Positions 1 through 8,242 are shown, counted from the stretch's first letter. The stretch is DNA of 64,000 nt from Salimicrobium album (GCF_900107115.1 NZ_FNOS01000004.1:266023-330022); one strand, 5' to 3'. Translations and numbers: made by a program. The notes: generated by a model from the sequence alone, not told the origin.

Positions 1-498
1 CTTGTACTGGCATGGATGATCGGCTCAGTGATCGATCAGCTCAGTACGGGTGAGTATCTTGCCGGGCTCGTGCAGGCATCGAACCTGAATGTCGCCTATC
101 TTCCCCTGCTTATTTTCTTTACGGCAGGGTTTATGGCTCTCGCAACTGGGACGTCCTGGGGTACATTCGGGATTATGCTTCCGATTGCAGGGGAAATCGC
201 TGCAGTTACGGATCCGTCCTTCATCGTACCGGCACTGTCCGCTGTTTTGGCAGGTTCCGTGTTCGGGGATCACTGTTCCCCGATTTCTGATACGACGATT
301 CTTTCTTCAACGGGAGCCGGATCCCATCACATCGATCACGTGCTGACCCAGCTTCCTTACGCTATTATTGCAGCGGTCGCCGCTTCGACGGGATATTTCC
401 TTTTTGCGCTGCTGGGAAGTGTGCTGGTACCGCTGCTTGCGACTCTTTTAGTAGTGGTTGCAGCCGGTTTCCTGTTCAAACCTGAAACGAATAGCTGA
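1..498 (+). CDS. nhaC: NhaC-family Na+/H+ antiporter, C-terminal part (5' end outside window)
   Basis: The reading frame is open from the first base, so only the last 165 codons are present. NhaC proteins exchange external H+ for internal Na+ across the cytoplasmic membrane and support growth in salt or alkali. The visible part is very hydrophobic, with about four membrane segments. It carries two NhaC hallmarks: a Gly/Thr/Ser loop (GTSWGTFGIMLPIAG) and the downstream GDHCSPISDTTILSS stretch, where a buried acidic residue and polar helix breaks line the ion path. A strong hairpin terminator follows the stop codon within 10 bases, so this is the last gene of its transcript. Family assignment is secure; exact ion specificity is inferred. 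Confidence 0.88.
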   Translation, partial: LVLAWMIGSVIDQLSTGEYLAGLVQASNLNVAYLPLLIFFTAGFMALATGTSWGTFGIMLPIAGEIAAVTDPSFIVPALSAVLAGSVFGDHCSPISDTTILSSTGAGSHHIDHVLTQLPYAIIAAVAASTGYFLFALLGSVLVPLLATLLVVVAAGFLFKPETNS

Positions 499-506
499 AT
501 GCCCCT

Positions 507-535
507 AAAGACCGACGTGTGTCGGTCTTTTTGTT
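507..535 (+). terminator. Rho-independent terminator after nhaC
   Basis: AAAGACCGAC and GTCGGTCTTT form a perfect 10-bp stem around a GTGT loop, continuing into a T-rich tail. Confidence 0.9.
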
Positions 536-560
536 TATGTTGGATTGTCTAAAGTTTCTT

Positions 561-589
561 TTGACATAGTTGAAATTTCCCATTATACT
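561..589 (+). promoter_or_regulatory. Sigma-A promoter for the NSS transporter operon
   Basis: TTGACA (561-566), a 17-base spacer and TATACT (584-589) closely match the vegetative consensus. The start codon lies about 90 bases downstream, leaving a short leader in which no riboswitch was recognised. Confidence 0.8.
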
Positions 590-679
590 TTATACAAGAT
601 TACAGAATAATCTCATTTGTCCGAATTTTTTAAATTTTCACCATGGGGGACAGGTGAAGTCTAAAGGGAGGTCTTTTCT

Positions 680-2206
680 ATGGAAAATCGCTCACAATGG
701 GGCACCCGGGTAGGGTTCCTGCTTGCAGCGATGGGGTCGGCTATCGGCCTTGGTAACATCTGGCGTTTTCCGGCTACAGCTTATGAAAGTGGTGGCGGTG
801 CATTCATCGTTCCTTATCTATTCGCGCTACTCACTGCCGGGATTCCGCTGTTGATTATGGAGTACACTATCGGTCACCGGTACAGAGGATCCGCTCCGAA
901 ATCCTTTGCTACCATCAACAAAAAGATGGAATGGATCGGCTGGTGGCAGGTACTTGTCGCGTTTGTTATTTCGACGTATTATGCAGTCATCATAGCCTGG
1001 GCATTAATGTATGCCTATTATTCGATCGGTCTGACATGGGGGAGTGATCCGACGGCTTTCTTCGTGGGAGATTTCCTTAATCTGGTAGACCCCGGTCAGC
1101 TTGGCGGTCTCGTACCTAAAGTACTCATCCCTCTCGTTATCGTATGGGCTATAGTGCTCGGAACACTGTCTCGGGGAGTCAAAAAAGGGATTGAAGTCGC
1201 CAACAAGATATTCATCCCGGCTCTCGTCGTTCTGTTTCTTATCATCGTCGTTCGGGCTGTAACGCTTCCCGGCGCAATGAACGGTCTGAACAGCTTTTTC
1301 GAACCGGATTGGAGCCGAATACTGGATGCAGAAGTATGGATTGCTGCTTACGGGCAGATTTTCTTCAGTTTATCCATCGCTTTTGCAATTATGGTAACGT
1401 ATGCCTCCTATCTGCCGAGAAAGTCCGATATTACGAACAACGCATTCATTACCGGTTTTGCGAACTCATCTTTTGAAATTCTTGCAGGAATCGGGGTGTT
1501 TTCCGCAGTCGGATTCATGGCTTTCCAGTACGACACGACTGTGGCAGGCCTGGCAGCCGAGAAAGGGGTCGGAGGGATAGGACTTGCTTTCATGGTGTTC
1601 CCTGAAATCATCAGTCAGATTCCGGGCATACCGGGACTGTTCGGTGTCCTGTTCTTCGCCTCTCTCGTTCTGGCAGGATTCTCCTCTCTGATTTCTATTT
1701 CGGAAACTTACGTTGCTGCTGTGTCTGAGAAATTCAATATTTCCCGACAGAAATCGGTTATCTTCGGCGGTGGAATTGCAGCTATCCTTTCGCTGTTGTA
1801 CGCAACGAAAGGCGGTCTGAACATACTCGATACCGTCGATCACTTTATCAACAGTTACGGTGTCGCTCTCGCGGGTCTTGTCGAGGTAGTGGCCGTCGCG
1901 TGGTTCGCAAAAGAACTGAAAGCTCTTCAGGAACATGCGAACTCGAGTTCCGACGTGATGCTCGCCGGCTGGTGGCGCTTCTGTCTCGGCGTCCTCACAC
2001 CAATTGTACTCGGTTTCCAGATGATTCAGAACTTCACGAACGAACTTGCAGAACCATATGCCGGTTATCCGACGGACTTTCTTATCTATTTCGGGTGGGT
2101 AGTGGCGCTGGCAGCTATCCTCATCGGTATTGCCTTCTCCATGAAGAAATGGCCTCAGGGTACGGCGTTCGAAGATCCGACTAAACCTAATCACAAGGAG
2201 GGGTAA
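680..2206 (+). CDS. NSS-family Na+-dependent amino-acid transporter (MetP-like)
   Basis: A 508-residue polytopic membrane protein of the neurotransmitter:sodium symporter family, which couples Na+ entry to amino-acid uptake. Residues 19-31 (GSAIGLGNIWRFP) are the unwound first helix that binds Na+ and the substrate amino group in LeuT. About eleven membrane helices follow, and the tail is short and charged. The start has a good ribosome site (AAAGGGAGG). Immediately downstream is a 31-codon gene resembling MetS, the small subunit of the Corynebacterium MetPS methionine/alanine importer; the pairing suggests import of methionine, alanine or another neutral amino acid. Substrate is inferred from context only. 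Na+ coupling fits a salt-adapted host. Confidence 0.9.
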   Translation: MENRSQWGTRVGFLLAAMGSAIGLGNIWRFPATAYESGGGAFIVPYLFALLTAGIPLLIMEYTIGHRYRGSAPKSFATINKKMEWIGWWQVLVAFVISTYYAVIIAWALMYAYYSIGLTWGSDPTAFFVGDFLNLVDPGQLGGLVPKVLIPLVIVWAIVLGTLSRGVKKGIEVANKIFIPALVVLFLIIVVRAVTLPGAMNGLNSFFEPDWSRILDAEVWIAAYGQIFFSLSIAFAIMVTYASYLPRKSDITNNAFITGFANSSFEILAGIGVFSAVGFMAFQYDTTVAGLAAEKGVGGIGLAFMVFPEIISQIPGIPGLFGVLFFASLVLAGFSSLISISETYVAAVSEKFNISRQKSVIFGGGIAAILSLLYATKGGLNILDTVDHFINSYGVALAGLVEVVAVAWFAKELKALQEHANSSSDVMLAGWWRFCLGVLTPIVLGFQMIQNFTNELAEPYAGYPTDFLIYFGWVVALAAILIGIAFSMKKWPQGTAFEDPTKPNHKEG

Positions 2207-2211
2207 CTCTG

Positions 2212-2307
2212 ATGGCTATCGTTATGTTTATTCTCACCATCACGATCATTTGGGGCGGACTCGCTCTAAGTATCACGAACGCTGTACGTAAATCCAAAAA
2301 TTCATAA
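2212..2307 (+). CDS. metS: MetS-like small subunit of the NSS transporter
   Basis: A 31-codon gene starting 5 bases after the transporter stop, with a strong ribosome site (AAGGAGG, 2194-2200). The product is one hydrophobic helix (MAIVMFILTITIIWGGLAL) followed by a short basic tail (VRKSKNS), the size and shape of MetS proteins. Known MetS is required for the activity of its NSS partner. The tight spacing indicates translation from the same mRNA. It is short enough to be missed by length-filtered gene callers. Confidence 0.8.
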   Translation: MAIVMFILTITIIWGGLALSITNAVRKSKNS

Positions 2308-2310
2308 GTT

Positions 2311-2346
2311 ACAGACGGTCTGCACTTGGTGCAGGCTGTTTTTTTA
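2311..2346 (+). terminator. Imperfect terminator after metS
   Basis: ACAG..CTGCAC pairs with GTGCAGGCTGT around a TTG loop and runs into seven T residues; the stem has a bulge. Confidence 0.6.
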
Positions 2347-2433
2347 TATGGGAAATACCCGGGAGGTGGTCGTTACCTTTTTCTTCGGAGTGTGGAATTA
2401 TGGTATACTGGCAACAGTGTAAGAGGTGATAAC

Positions 2434-2709
2434 ATGTTGGAATTGTTAGGTAAACAATATGAAATTTTAGAGGATCACCGCAATGCGGTGGAAGAAGAGT
2501 CTATTGAACAAAGAGCAAGCGAGATACTCGGGAAATACGATTTCATCGTAGGTGACTGGGGATATGGTCAGCTCAGGCTGAAAGGATTCTATGATGATCA
2601 GAACCAGAAAGCGACGTTCGATACGAAGATAAGTACGCTCGAAGATTATTTGTACGAGTACTGTAATTTCGGTTGTGCCTATTTTGTGCTGAAACGGATT
2701 GATAAGTAA
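2434..2709 (+). CDS. yutD: YutD family protein (DUF1027)
   Basis: A 91-residue conserved protein of unknown function, placed first in the yutD-yutE-yutF-pgpA order known from B. subtilis. The chosen ATG (2434) has an AGAGGTGAT ribosome site; a longer frame reaching back to 2326 would run through the upstream terminator and promoter and is not credible. The protein is acidic and soluble, with the YutD-type core KYDFIVGDWGYGQLRLKGF and a conserved C-terminal CNFGCAYFVLKR with two cysteines. No catalytic role is known. Identity rests on sequence resemblance and gene order. Confidence 0.85.
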   Translation: MLELLGKQYEILEDHRNAVEEESIEQRASEILGKYDFIVGDWGYGQLRLKGFYDDQNQKATFDTKISTLEDYLYEYCNFGCAYFVLKRIDK

Positions 2710-2776
2710 ACAGAAACGGAGGAGGATACATGCTCCTCTTATTTCTTATGAAAAACCGGGAAAGGTGTGAACGGGA

Positions 2777-3214
2777 ATGTATTTTGTGAATCGTGAAGAG
2801 ATTGATAATCTCCTCATCTACGTGGAAGAACTGATCCCTGAACTGCAGCAGGCAGGGATGGAGACCACTACCGAACGGCTCGCTCTGGAAAGAGCTACCC
2901 ACATGAGTGTGGAAGTGATGATTGATGTGGGGAATAAAATGATCGACGGCTTCATCATGCGCGATCCGGGCAGCTACCATGATATTATCGATATTCTTAT
3001 GGACGAAAAAGTTCTACCTTATGAAGAGGAGAATCAGTACAAGAGGATCATCGATATGAGAAAGGCAGTCGTGCGTGAGTATACGACCGTTTCCCATGAA
3101 CGTCTGTTAAGCGAGTGGAACGAATGCCTCGGGTCTTTAAGACAGTTTCCGGAGCGTATCCGTCACTATTTGAATGCCGAACTGGGAAGTGTTTCGGCGT
3201 TTACGAAGGAGTGA
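2777..3214 (+). CDS. yutE: DUF86 / HepT-like protein YutE
   Basis: A 145-residue all-helical protein of the DUF86 (HepT-like) family. Some HepT members are RNase toxins paired with an MNT nucleotidyltransferase antitoxin, but no such partner is next to this gene and the neighbourhood is the housekeeping yut block. It should therefore not be called a toxin-antitoxin module. The stop codon lies 5 bases before the yutF start, so the two are translated together. The start at 2777 is preceded by an AAAGGTG ribosome site. Function is unknown; family assignment comes from the sequence and from synteny with B. subtilis. Confidence 0.8.
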   Translation: MYFVNREEIDNLLIYVEELIPELQQAGMETTTERLALERATHMSVEVMIDVGNKMIDGFIMRDPGSYHDIIDILMDEKVLPYEEENQYKRIIDMRKAVVREYTTVSHERLLSEWNECLGSLRQFPERIRHYLNAELGSVSAFTKE

Positions 3215-3219
3215 CAGCA

Positions 3220-3987
3220 ATGAAAAAGTACAAAGGACTGCTGATCGACCTGGACGGTACGATGTATCGGGGGAACGAAGCGATAAAGGAAGCGCCCTTT
3301 TTCGTCGAAGAGTGCCGAAAACAGGGCATCCCCTACGTATTCCTTACCAACAACTCCTCGAGACAGCCTTTGCAGGTGGCGGATAAACTGAACGGGATGG
3401 GGATACACGCCCTTCCGGAGCAGGTATACACGTCCAGCATGGCGGCCGCCGCTTACATACAGCGCACGTTTCCTGAACCGGACGTCTTCATGATCGGAGA
3501 AGAAGGGCTCGAGTCAGCCCTGCTTGCAGGAGGCGCGACGCTTACCGAGGAGAACGCTGACGTGGTCGTCGTCGGTATTGACCGCGAGTTGTCGTACGAT
3601 AAATTGAGGAAGGCTGCGCTGAATATCCAGAACGGAGCGGTGTTTGTAAGTACGAATAAAGACAGGGCGATTCCGACAGAAGAGGGAATGCTCCCCGGGA
3701 ACGGAGCGATAACGGAAGCGATTGCTCTCACTACCGGAATCAGCCCCGTGTATGTCGGGAAACCGGAAGCGTTGATTGTGGAAGAGGCGCTGGAAGTGCT
3801 CGGTGTGAGTAAAGAAGAGGCGCTGCTTGTTGGGGATAACTATGAAACGGATATATCAACCGGCATCCATGCGGGAGTGGACACACTGATGGTAGAAACA
3901 GGAGCGACCTCGTTCGAAGACTTGAACGAGGTCGCGAGTCAGCCCACTTATAAAGTGAAGAAACTGGATGAGTGGACGTTTTCCTGA
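3220..3987 (+). CDS. yutF: HAD-superfamily phosphatase YutF (NagD-like)
   Basis: A 255-residue cytoplasmic HAD hydrolase of the NagD/YutF group, which dephosphorylates small phosphometabolites. Motif I is LIDLDGTMY, with nucleophile Asp10 and general acid Asp12; motif II is the Thr of FLTNNSSR; motif III includes the Lys of VGKPEAL; motif IV is LVGDNYETDI. The large cap between motifs II and III is typical of type C2 HADs. The ATG at 3220 matches the B. subtilis start and sits behind GAAGGAGTG; an in-frame GTG at 3211 is less likely. Physiological substrate is unknown. Confidence 0.88.
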   Translation: MKKYKGLLIDLDGTMYRGNEAIKEAPFFVEECRKQGIPYVFLTNNSSRQPLQVADKLNGMGIHALPEQVYTSSMAAAAYIQRTFPEPDVFMIGEEGLESALLAGGATLTEENADVVVVGIDRELSYDKLRKAALNIQNGAVFVSTNKDRAIPTEEGMLPGNGAITEAIALTTGISPVYVGKPEALIVEEALEVLGVSKEEALLVGDNYETDISTGIHAGVDTLMVETGATSFEDLNEVASQPTYKVKKLDEWTFS

Positions 3988-3993
3988 GGCCCT

Positions 3994-4494
3994 TTATTCG
4001 TCGTTATCACCTGCAGCACTGTGGGCCAGCCTGCTGGAAGCAGCTGCTGCGATAGCCCCTACGATGTCATCGAGGAAAGTGTGGCATTTGCCGGACGATT
4101 TATCGTCCAGTTCTTTCAGAATGCCGGGTTTCTGTTTGTCGATGTAGCCATAGTTGGTGAACCCGATGGAACCATAGACGTTCACGATGGAAAAAGCGAT
4201 GATTTCATCGATGCCGTACAGACTTTCGTCGGTTTCGATTGTACTCTGAAGCGGTTCTTCGAGCTTATTCTCTTCTGCGAGCTTGTCCATTTGAATACCG
4301 GTGATAATGGCATTCTGTACTTCTCTTTTATGAAGGACTTTCTGGACGTTTTCCCGGCAGTCTTCCATCGTCAGACCTTCGTGATATTTCGCCTGAAGAT
4401 AATAGACGAGATCCGCAATGTCATCGATTGATACACCGCGTTCTTTCAGCCACGCCCGTGCCGTCTGTTCCAGTTTGGTAATTTTATCACTCAT
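3994..4494 (-). CDS. pgpA: Phosphatidylglycerophosphatase A family protein (YutG)
   Basis: A 166-residue PgpA-family protein. E. coli PgpA removes phosphate from phosphatidylglycerophosphate to give phosphatidylglycerol; the Gram-positive YutG form is shorter and less studied. Visible family features are the N-terminal helix pair (ARAWLKERGVSIDDIADLV), a central GIDEIIAFSIVNVYGSIG stretch and the conserved FLDDIVGAIAAA near residues 140-151 with paired Asp residues, probably metal-binding. It is transcribed convergently with yutF, the stop codons only 6 bases apart. The TAAGGAGGAAGT ribosome site upstream supports the start. Confidence 0.82.
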   Translation of the reverse strand: MSDKITKLEQTARAWLKERGVSIDDIADLVYYLQAKYHEGLTMEDCRENVQKVLHKREVQNAIITGIQMDKLAEENKLEEPLQSTIETDESLYGIDEIIAFSIVNVYGSIGFTNYGYIDKQKPGILKELDDKSSGKCHTFLDDIVGAIAAAASSRLAHSAAGDNDE

Positions 4495-4619
4495 AATAAC
4501 TTCCTCCTAACGACTCAGTACAATTTTCTCTTTCCCTGGTTTATATAGGAACAAACCCGTGAATAAAGTATAACAAAGAGACAGACCGGGTGTCTGTACC
4601 AAGAATGGGGGACTTATAC

Positions 4620-5579
4620 ATGCGAAAGCCGAAAGTATTGATTACGAGACCATTACCGGAAGAAGTCGTTGCTCCTTATCGTGACCGACTCGACATTGAT
4701 ATGTACGACATCGACCAGCCGATCCCGGAGGAGAAGCTGAAAGCGAAAAGAGGAGACATTGATGCTCTTGTTCCGATGCTGAGCGAGAAATTGGATGATG
4801 ACTTTTTCCGGAACACGTCCGCCAAAATCGTAGCCAATCTGGCCGTCGGTTTTGACAACATTGATGTGGAATCAGCGCGGAAGAACGGGGTGACCGTGAC
4901 GAATACGCCTGATGTTTTAACCGAAACGACAGCTGATCTTACGTTTGCTCTTCTGATGAATACGGCAAGAAGAATCAGCGAAGCCGAGCATTACATAAAA
5001 GAAGACAGGTGGAAACAATGGTCTCCGCTGCAGCTGGCCGGCACGGATATCCACCATAAAACCGTCGGTATCGTCGGAATGGGACGCATCGGAGAAGCAG
5101 TGGCTAAAAGAGCCGGAGGTTTTTCGATGGACGTACTCTATCACAACCGTTCCCGTAAGCCCGAGGCGGAAGAGCAGACAGGGGCCCGGTACGTTTCTCT
5201 CGATGAACTGCTTCAAACGTCCGACTACGTCGTCTGTATGACTCCGTACACGGAGGAAACCCATCATATGTTCAATGATGAAGCGTTCCGTACCATGAAA
5301 GACACCGCTTATTTCATCAATACCTCCCGCGGGAAAACGGTGGATGAAAAAGCTCTGCAGCACGCTCTTGAGAACGGGGAAATCAGGGGATGCGGCCTTG
5401 ATGTGTTCGAAGAGGAGCCGATTTCTGCGAATCACCCGCTTCTCGGGTTGAAAAACGTGACGGCCACCCCTCACATCGGTTCGTCAACAACAGAGACGAG
5501 GTATCGCATGATGCAGCTCTGTCTCGACAACGTCACGCGTGTCACTGCGGGGGAGAGTCCTCTCACCCCGGTCACGTGA
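4620..5579 (+). CDS. D-2-hydroxyacid dehydrogenase (glyoxylate/hydroxypyruvate reductase-like)
   Basis: A 319-residue NAD(P)H-dependent 2-hydroxyacid dehydrogenase. The Rossmann nucleotide motif is GIVGMGRIGEAVAKR in the middle of the chain. The catalytic triad is visible as the Arg of NTSRGKTVDE, the Glu of FEEEP and the His of TPHIGSS. The best-known relatives reduce glyoxylate and hydroxypyruvate; D-lactate or other 2-ketoacids remain possible. The hydroxypyruvate link is interesting because a glycerate-use cassette lies 8 kb away. The start at 4620 has GGGGGA in front; an earlier in-frame ATG at 4590 lacks a ribosome site. Confidence 0.85.
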   Translation: MRKPKVLITRPLPEEVVAPYRDRLDIDMYDIDQPIPEEKLKAKRGDIDALVPMLSEKLDDDFFRNTSAKIVANLAVGFDNIDVESARKNGVTVTNTPDVLTETTADLTFALLMNTARRISEAEHYIKEDRWKQWSPLQLAGTDIHHKTVGIVGMGRIGEAVAKRAGGFSMDVLYHNRSRKPEAEEQTGARYVSLDELLQTSDYVVCMTPYTEETHHMFNDEAFRTMKDTAYFINTSRGKTVDEKALQHALENGEIRGCGLDVFEEEPISANHPLLGLKNVTATPHIGSSTTETRYRMMQLCLDNVTRVTAGESPLTPVT

Positions 5580-5586
5580 ACATAAA

Positions 5587-5615
5587 AAAAGAGAAGGGGA
5601 GCCCCTTCTCTTTTT
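5587..5615. terminator. Bidirectional terminator
   Basis: AAAGAGAAGGGG pairs with CCCCTTCTCTTT, with A residues before and T residues after, so it can end both the rightward dehydrogenase transcript and the leftward yutI transcript. Confidence 0.88.
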
Positions 5616-5628
5616 ACGTAATGTATAA

Positions 5629-5868
5629 TCAGAATACCTGCTCTACTTCGTAGATGCCCGGAACTTCCTGGCTGAGAGCCCGTTCGATTCCGGCTTTCAA
5701 TGTAATCGTTGAACTTGGGCAGTTACCGCACGCTCCCATAAGGCGCAGGCGGACGATGCCGTCTTCTACGTCTACAAGTTCCACGTCCCCTCCGTCACGT
5801 AACAGAAATGGGCGCAGTTTATTCAGGACTTCCTGGACTTGTTCGTTCATATCCACTTGTTGTTGCAT
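5629..5868 (-). CDS. yutI: NifU-like Fe-S scaffold protein YutI
   Basis: A 79-residue NifU C-terminal-domain protein. Such proteins carry or transfer [4Fe-4S] clusters to target enzymes. The two cluster cysteines are in [16 protein letters not shown] (CxxC), with the usual acidic N-terminal helix ([17 protein letters not shown]) ahead of it. Length equals the standalone Nfu domain of Bacillales. An AAAGGGG ribosome site precedes the ATG. The gene sits opposite yuzD/yuzB and close to the A-type carrier gene, a conserved Fe-S maturation neighbourhood. Confidence 0.92.
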   Translation of the reverse strand: MQQQVDMNEQVQEVLNKLRPFLLRDGGDVELVDVEDGIVRLRLMGACGNCPSSTITLKAGIERALSQEVPGIYEVEQVF

Positions 5869-6012
5869 ATCAACTTTCCCCTTTCGTGATGATGTTATCT
5901 ATACTATATCACAAATGTAGCATCCATAGCTTTGGAAGATGAGAACTATTATCATTTTATCTTTTCTCAATAGTTTTGTAAAATGAAAGTAACCGATAAG
6001 GAGGAGAGGCCG

Positions 6013-6333
6013 GTGAATAAGGAGAATGTAACTATCACTGTGTACGGGGCGGATCAGCGCTGTGCGAGCTGCGTGAATGCGCCGGGGTCGAAAGAGACAT
6101 ATGAGTGGCTCCAGGCAGCCATCGGTCGCAAGTATGGAAATGAAGAAATCACTTACCAATACATTGATATATTTACTGCAGAAGAAGATGAGTACATCGA
6201 AAAGATTATGGAAGACGAGCTTTTTTATCCACTGGTGCTGGTCGAAGGAGAAATAGCCGGAGAAGGAGACCCGCGTCTCAAATCCGTCTATCAGCATCTG
6301 GAAAAGCACGGTCTTTCGGCACAGGAGGGATAA
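6013..6333 (+). CDS. yuzD: YuzD family protein (thioredoxin-fold, DUF1462)
   Basis: A 106-residue protein of the YuzD family. It keeps the family signature VYGADQRCASCVNAPGSKETYEWL: a CxxC pair near the N terminus in a thioredoxin-like fold, with YPLVLVEGEIAGEG later. The function is not established; association with nearby Fe-S proteins suggests a redox or cluster-handling role. I chose the GTG at 6013 because AAGGAGGAG (5998-6006) lies at ideal distance; an upstream in-frame ATG at 5983 would put the ribosome site inside the gene. yuzB begins one base after the stop. Confidence 0.85.
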   Translation: MNKENVTITVYGADQRCASCVNAPGSKETYEWLQAAIGRKYGNEEITYQYIDIFTAEEDEYIEKIMEDELFYPLVLVEGEIAGEGDPRLKSVYQHLEKHGLSAQEG

Positions 6334-6334
6334 A

Positions 6335-6571
6335 TTGAATCCTCTTATAGAATTTTGTGTAACGAACCTCGCCGACGGTTCCCAGGAAGTGAAAGAGAAG
6401 CTGGAGAAGGACCCGGATCTGGATGTTCAGGAATGGGGCTGTCTGAATCACTGCGGGATGTGTGCCATCAAAAATTACGCTCTCGTCGAAGGACAGCGGA
6501 TATTTGCGAATTCCCCGGATGAACTGCTTGAGAAGATTTATGAATACCTTGAGGAAGAAGAGCTGATATGA
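6335..6571 (+). CDS. yuzB: YuzB family protein (DUF1450), TTG start
   Basis: A 78-residue protein starting at a TTG one base after the yuzD stop, with ACAGGAGGGA just upstream; the two are translationally linked. The YuzB pattern is present: NPLIEFCVTNLA at the start and WGCLNHCGMCAIKNYALVEG in the middle. The cysteine trio (CxxxCGxC) resembles a thioredoxin-like [2Fe-2S] ferredoxin arrangement, but this is inference. Function unknown. Gene order with yutI, yuzD and the A-type carrier matches other Bacillaceae. Confidence 0.85.
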   Translation: MNPLIEFCVTNLADGSQEVKEKLEKDPDLDVQEWGCLNHCGMCAIKNYALVEGQRIFANSPDELLEKIYEYLEEEELI

Positions 6572-6629
6572 ATGGATTGAACATTTACCGATCAGCCTAT
6601 ATACTGATAGTAGAAAGGAGAGGTTCCGA

Positions 6630-6992
6630 ATGGTTCTGAATATTACGGAAGCTGCGATTTACAGAGTGAACGAAATGCTGCAGGAAGAAGACTCTCAGGA
6701 TAAATACTTACGCTTCGGTGTCCAGGGCGGAGGATGCAGCGGTCTTTCCTATAAGCTCGGTTTTGAAGAAACAATGAATGAAGAACTTGATATAGTAGAA
6801 GAACACGACGGCCTTCAGGTCATCATCAATAATCAGGATGCTGCAATTATTGAAGGGACGAAGATCGATTTCAAACAGAACATGATGGGCGGCGGGTTCA
6901 CCATCGATAATCCGAACGCTATCGTATCGTGCGGCTGTGGATCATCTTTCAAGACAGCGACAAACGCAGGCACGCCGGACCCGAACTGTTGA
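6630..6992 (+). CDS. A-type Fe-S cluster carrier (HesB/IscA/ErpA family, YutM)
   Basis: A 120-residue A-type carrier that receives Fe-S clusters from the scaffold and passes them to apoproteins. The three ligand cysteines are Cys36 in GGGCSGLSYKLGF and Cys101/Cys103 in VSCGCGSSF, in the canonical C-(x64)-CxC spacing. The FTIDNPNAIVSCGCG tail is family-typical. A strong AAAGGAGAGG ribosome site precedes the ATG. It is the last gene of the Fe-S block before the AT-rich patch. Whether it is the ErpA or SufA equivalent cannot be decided from sequence alone. Confidence 0.92.
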   Translation: MVLNITEAAIYRVNEMLQEEDSQDKYLRFGVQGGGCSGLSYKLGFEETMNEELDIVEEHDGLQVIINNQDAAIIEGTKIDFKQNMMGGGFTIDNPNAIVSCGCGSSFKTATNAGTPDPNC

Positions 6993-7440
6993 TTGCCGAG
7001 TTCAAAGCTCGTTTTATATTCGTTTGAGGGAAACGACCCTCTTTCGTGTCTTCACATAATACGCCTTCTTAGCGAACGGAACATTCGTTAGGGAGGTGTA
7101 TTTTTTAGTTCTATGAAGAACTATATTTCGTTCGATTTACTGAGAAAAATTCAAGCCTTTTCAGTAGTTTCTGAGTAGTCAGGATGCAAAAAACAGGGAA
7201 TGGAGTTTTAAGAAGAAGAAAAATTTGTGATAGCAAAGGTCCACTTGAAGAGAGCACTATGTGGCTCAGGAAGTAATAAAAGCCCCCTGGTAAATATACG
7301 GCAATGCTTCAATTAACGATTCAATTGTAAAAGTCCGTTTCCTTTTTAAATACTTTGTATTGTAACTGGGATTTTGAGCCTCTAACTAGAGTAAGTACTA
7401 AGATAATAATATATGTGTAAAGAATTAGCCCGAAGATTAA
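6993..7440. other. Gene-free stretch at the left border of the AT-rich patch
   Basis: No credible gene on either strand; only a ribosome-site-less 21-codon frame near 7113. It holds a long hairpin (7058-7106) and a second short inverted repeat, TACTGA...TCAGTA (7138-7166). GC content drops steadily toward 7.44 kb. The sequence could be decayed mobile DNA, but I recognise no insertion-sequence end or att site. Confidence 0.4.
7058..7106 (+). terminator. Long G-U-rich terminator hairpin
   Basis: A 19-bp stem (7058-7076 with 7084-7102) closes a 7-base loop and is followed by T residues. Four positions are G-U wobbles, all in the direction that pairs only in RNA read rightward, which supports function for the rightward transcript leaving the Fe-S block. 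Confidence 0.7.
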
Positions 7441-7914
7441 TTAAATATCTAACTCCTTCATTTGGGAATAAGTTTTTTTAAGGTTTCCATAATGTTCGTT
7501 ACCATCGTTTAATTTTTCCTTAAAAATATCTCTTTCAAAAAGGTTTATAATGTCCTGTTTGTAAAGTTTTTCAAAGTCCTTTTTATTAACCTTTTTTCCG
7601 AGGTACATCAGGCAAGCTACTTCATATGAGTTTAAATAGTCTGACGTTTTAATATCGAAAGAAACACTGTAATGTTCCCAACTTTTTTTTTGACCCTCCG
7701 TTAAGGTTTTATCGATACGACTAGCTATCAATGGGGCCATATTATGAGTCATTTGGGATATGCTATCAGAAGCCTTTAAAATTGAATCATTGATATTACG
7801 TAAAACATTAGATTTACTAATGCTTATAGAGAGGCGAGTATAAATAACAGCAAATAGTGCCAATACAAATGAAAGAACACTAATCATAGCACTGATCACT
7901 TCAAAGGTACTCAT
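7441..7914 (-). CDS. Hypothetical membrane-anchored protein in AT-rich patch
   Basis: A 157-residue protein I do not recognise. One N-terminal membrane helix (residues about 5-27, VISAMISVLSFVLALFAVIY) is followed by a charged, mostly helical cytoplasmic domain with many Lys, Asn and Asp. The outline (anchor plus helical domain with a YLNSYEVACLMYLGKK core) resembles DUF4760-like proteins, but that is a weak impression. Base composition is far richer in A+T than the flanking genes and codon use is AT-biased, pointing to acquired DNA. Its ATG overlaps the last 14 bases of the upstream gene, so the pair is translationally coupled. Confidence 0.6.
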   Translation of the reverse strand: MSTFEVISAMISVLSFVLALFAVIYTRLSISISKSNVLRNINDSILKASDSISQMTHNMAPLIASRIDKTLTEGQKKSWEHYSVSFDIKTSDYLNSYEVACLMYLGKKVNKKDFEKLYKQDIINLFERDIFKEKLNDGNEHYGNLKKTYSQMKELDI

Positions 7915-8242
7915 TGGGATGTTCCTTTATTTCTTTTTTAATGATTTTAATTAAATCTAGTATTTCTGTATTATTTTCAATTAAATTATTATTTTTAATT
8001 AAATTTAGTAATTCTGTATTATTATCAAGAATATTATGGGTGGAAATATTAATGTCTGTATAAGCTTCCATAATTTCAGGAATTTTTAATTTTTCTTTTT
8101 CAGGAATTATAGAATTGTCGCTTTGAAAATTTAAATGATTAATCTCGTAAACTATTTCTTGTGTAATAACATTTTTTTGCGACAAGGGAGCTGCTATTAA
8201 CCGACTAAGATAATCCTGCGCTAAATCTTCCGGATTCTTCAT
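7901..8242 (-). CDS. Hypothetical protein, first gene of the AT-rich pair
   Basis: A 113-residue soluble protein of unknown function with a clear ribosome site (GGAGGTATT). The N-terminal 40 residues look like a small folded helix pair (MKNPEDLAQDYLSRLIAAPL). The C-terminal part has an internal near-repeat, NNTELLNLIKNNN then NNTEILDLIKIIK, with leucine/isoleucine every three or four residues, so a short coiled coil is likely. The strong AT bias and the 14-base overlap with the membrane-anchored partner suggest a two-gene accessory module. I cannot assign a function. Confidence 0.55.
   Translation of the reverse strand: MKNPEDLAQDYLSRLIAAPLSQKNVITQEIVYEINHLNFQSDNSIIPEKEKLKIPEIMEAYTDINISTHNILDNNTELLNLIKNNNLIENNTEILDLIKIIKKEIKEHPNEYL

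Noticed and set aside
2777..3214. yutE as a HepT toxin of a toxin-antitoxin pair
   Set aside because: DUF86 fold is shared, but no MNT antitoxin gene is adjacent and the gene lies in a conserved housekeeping block.
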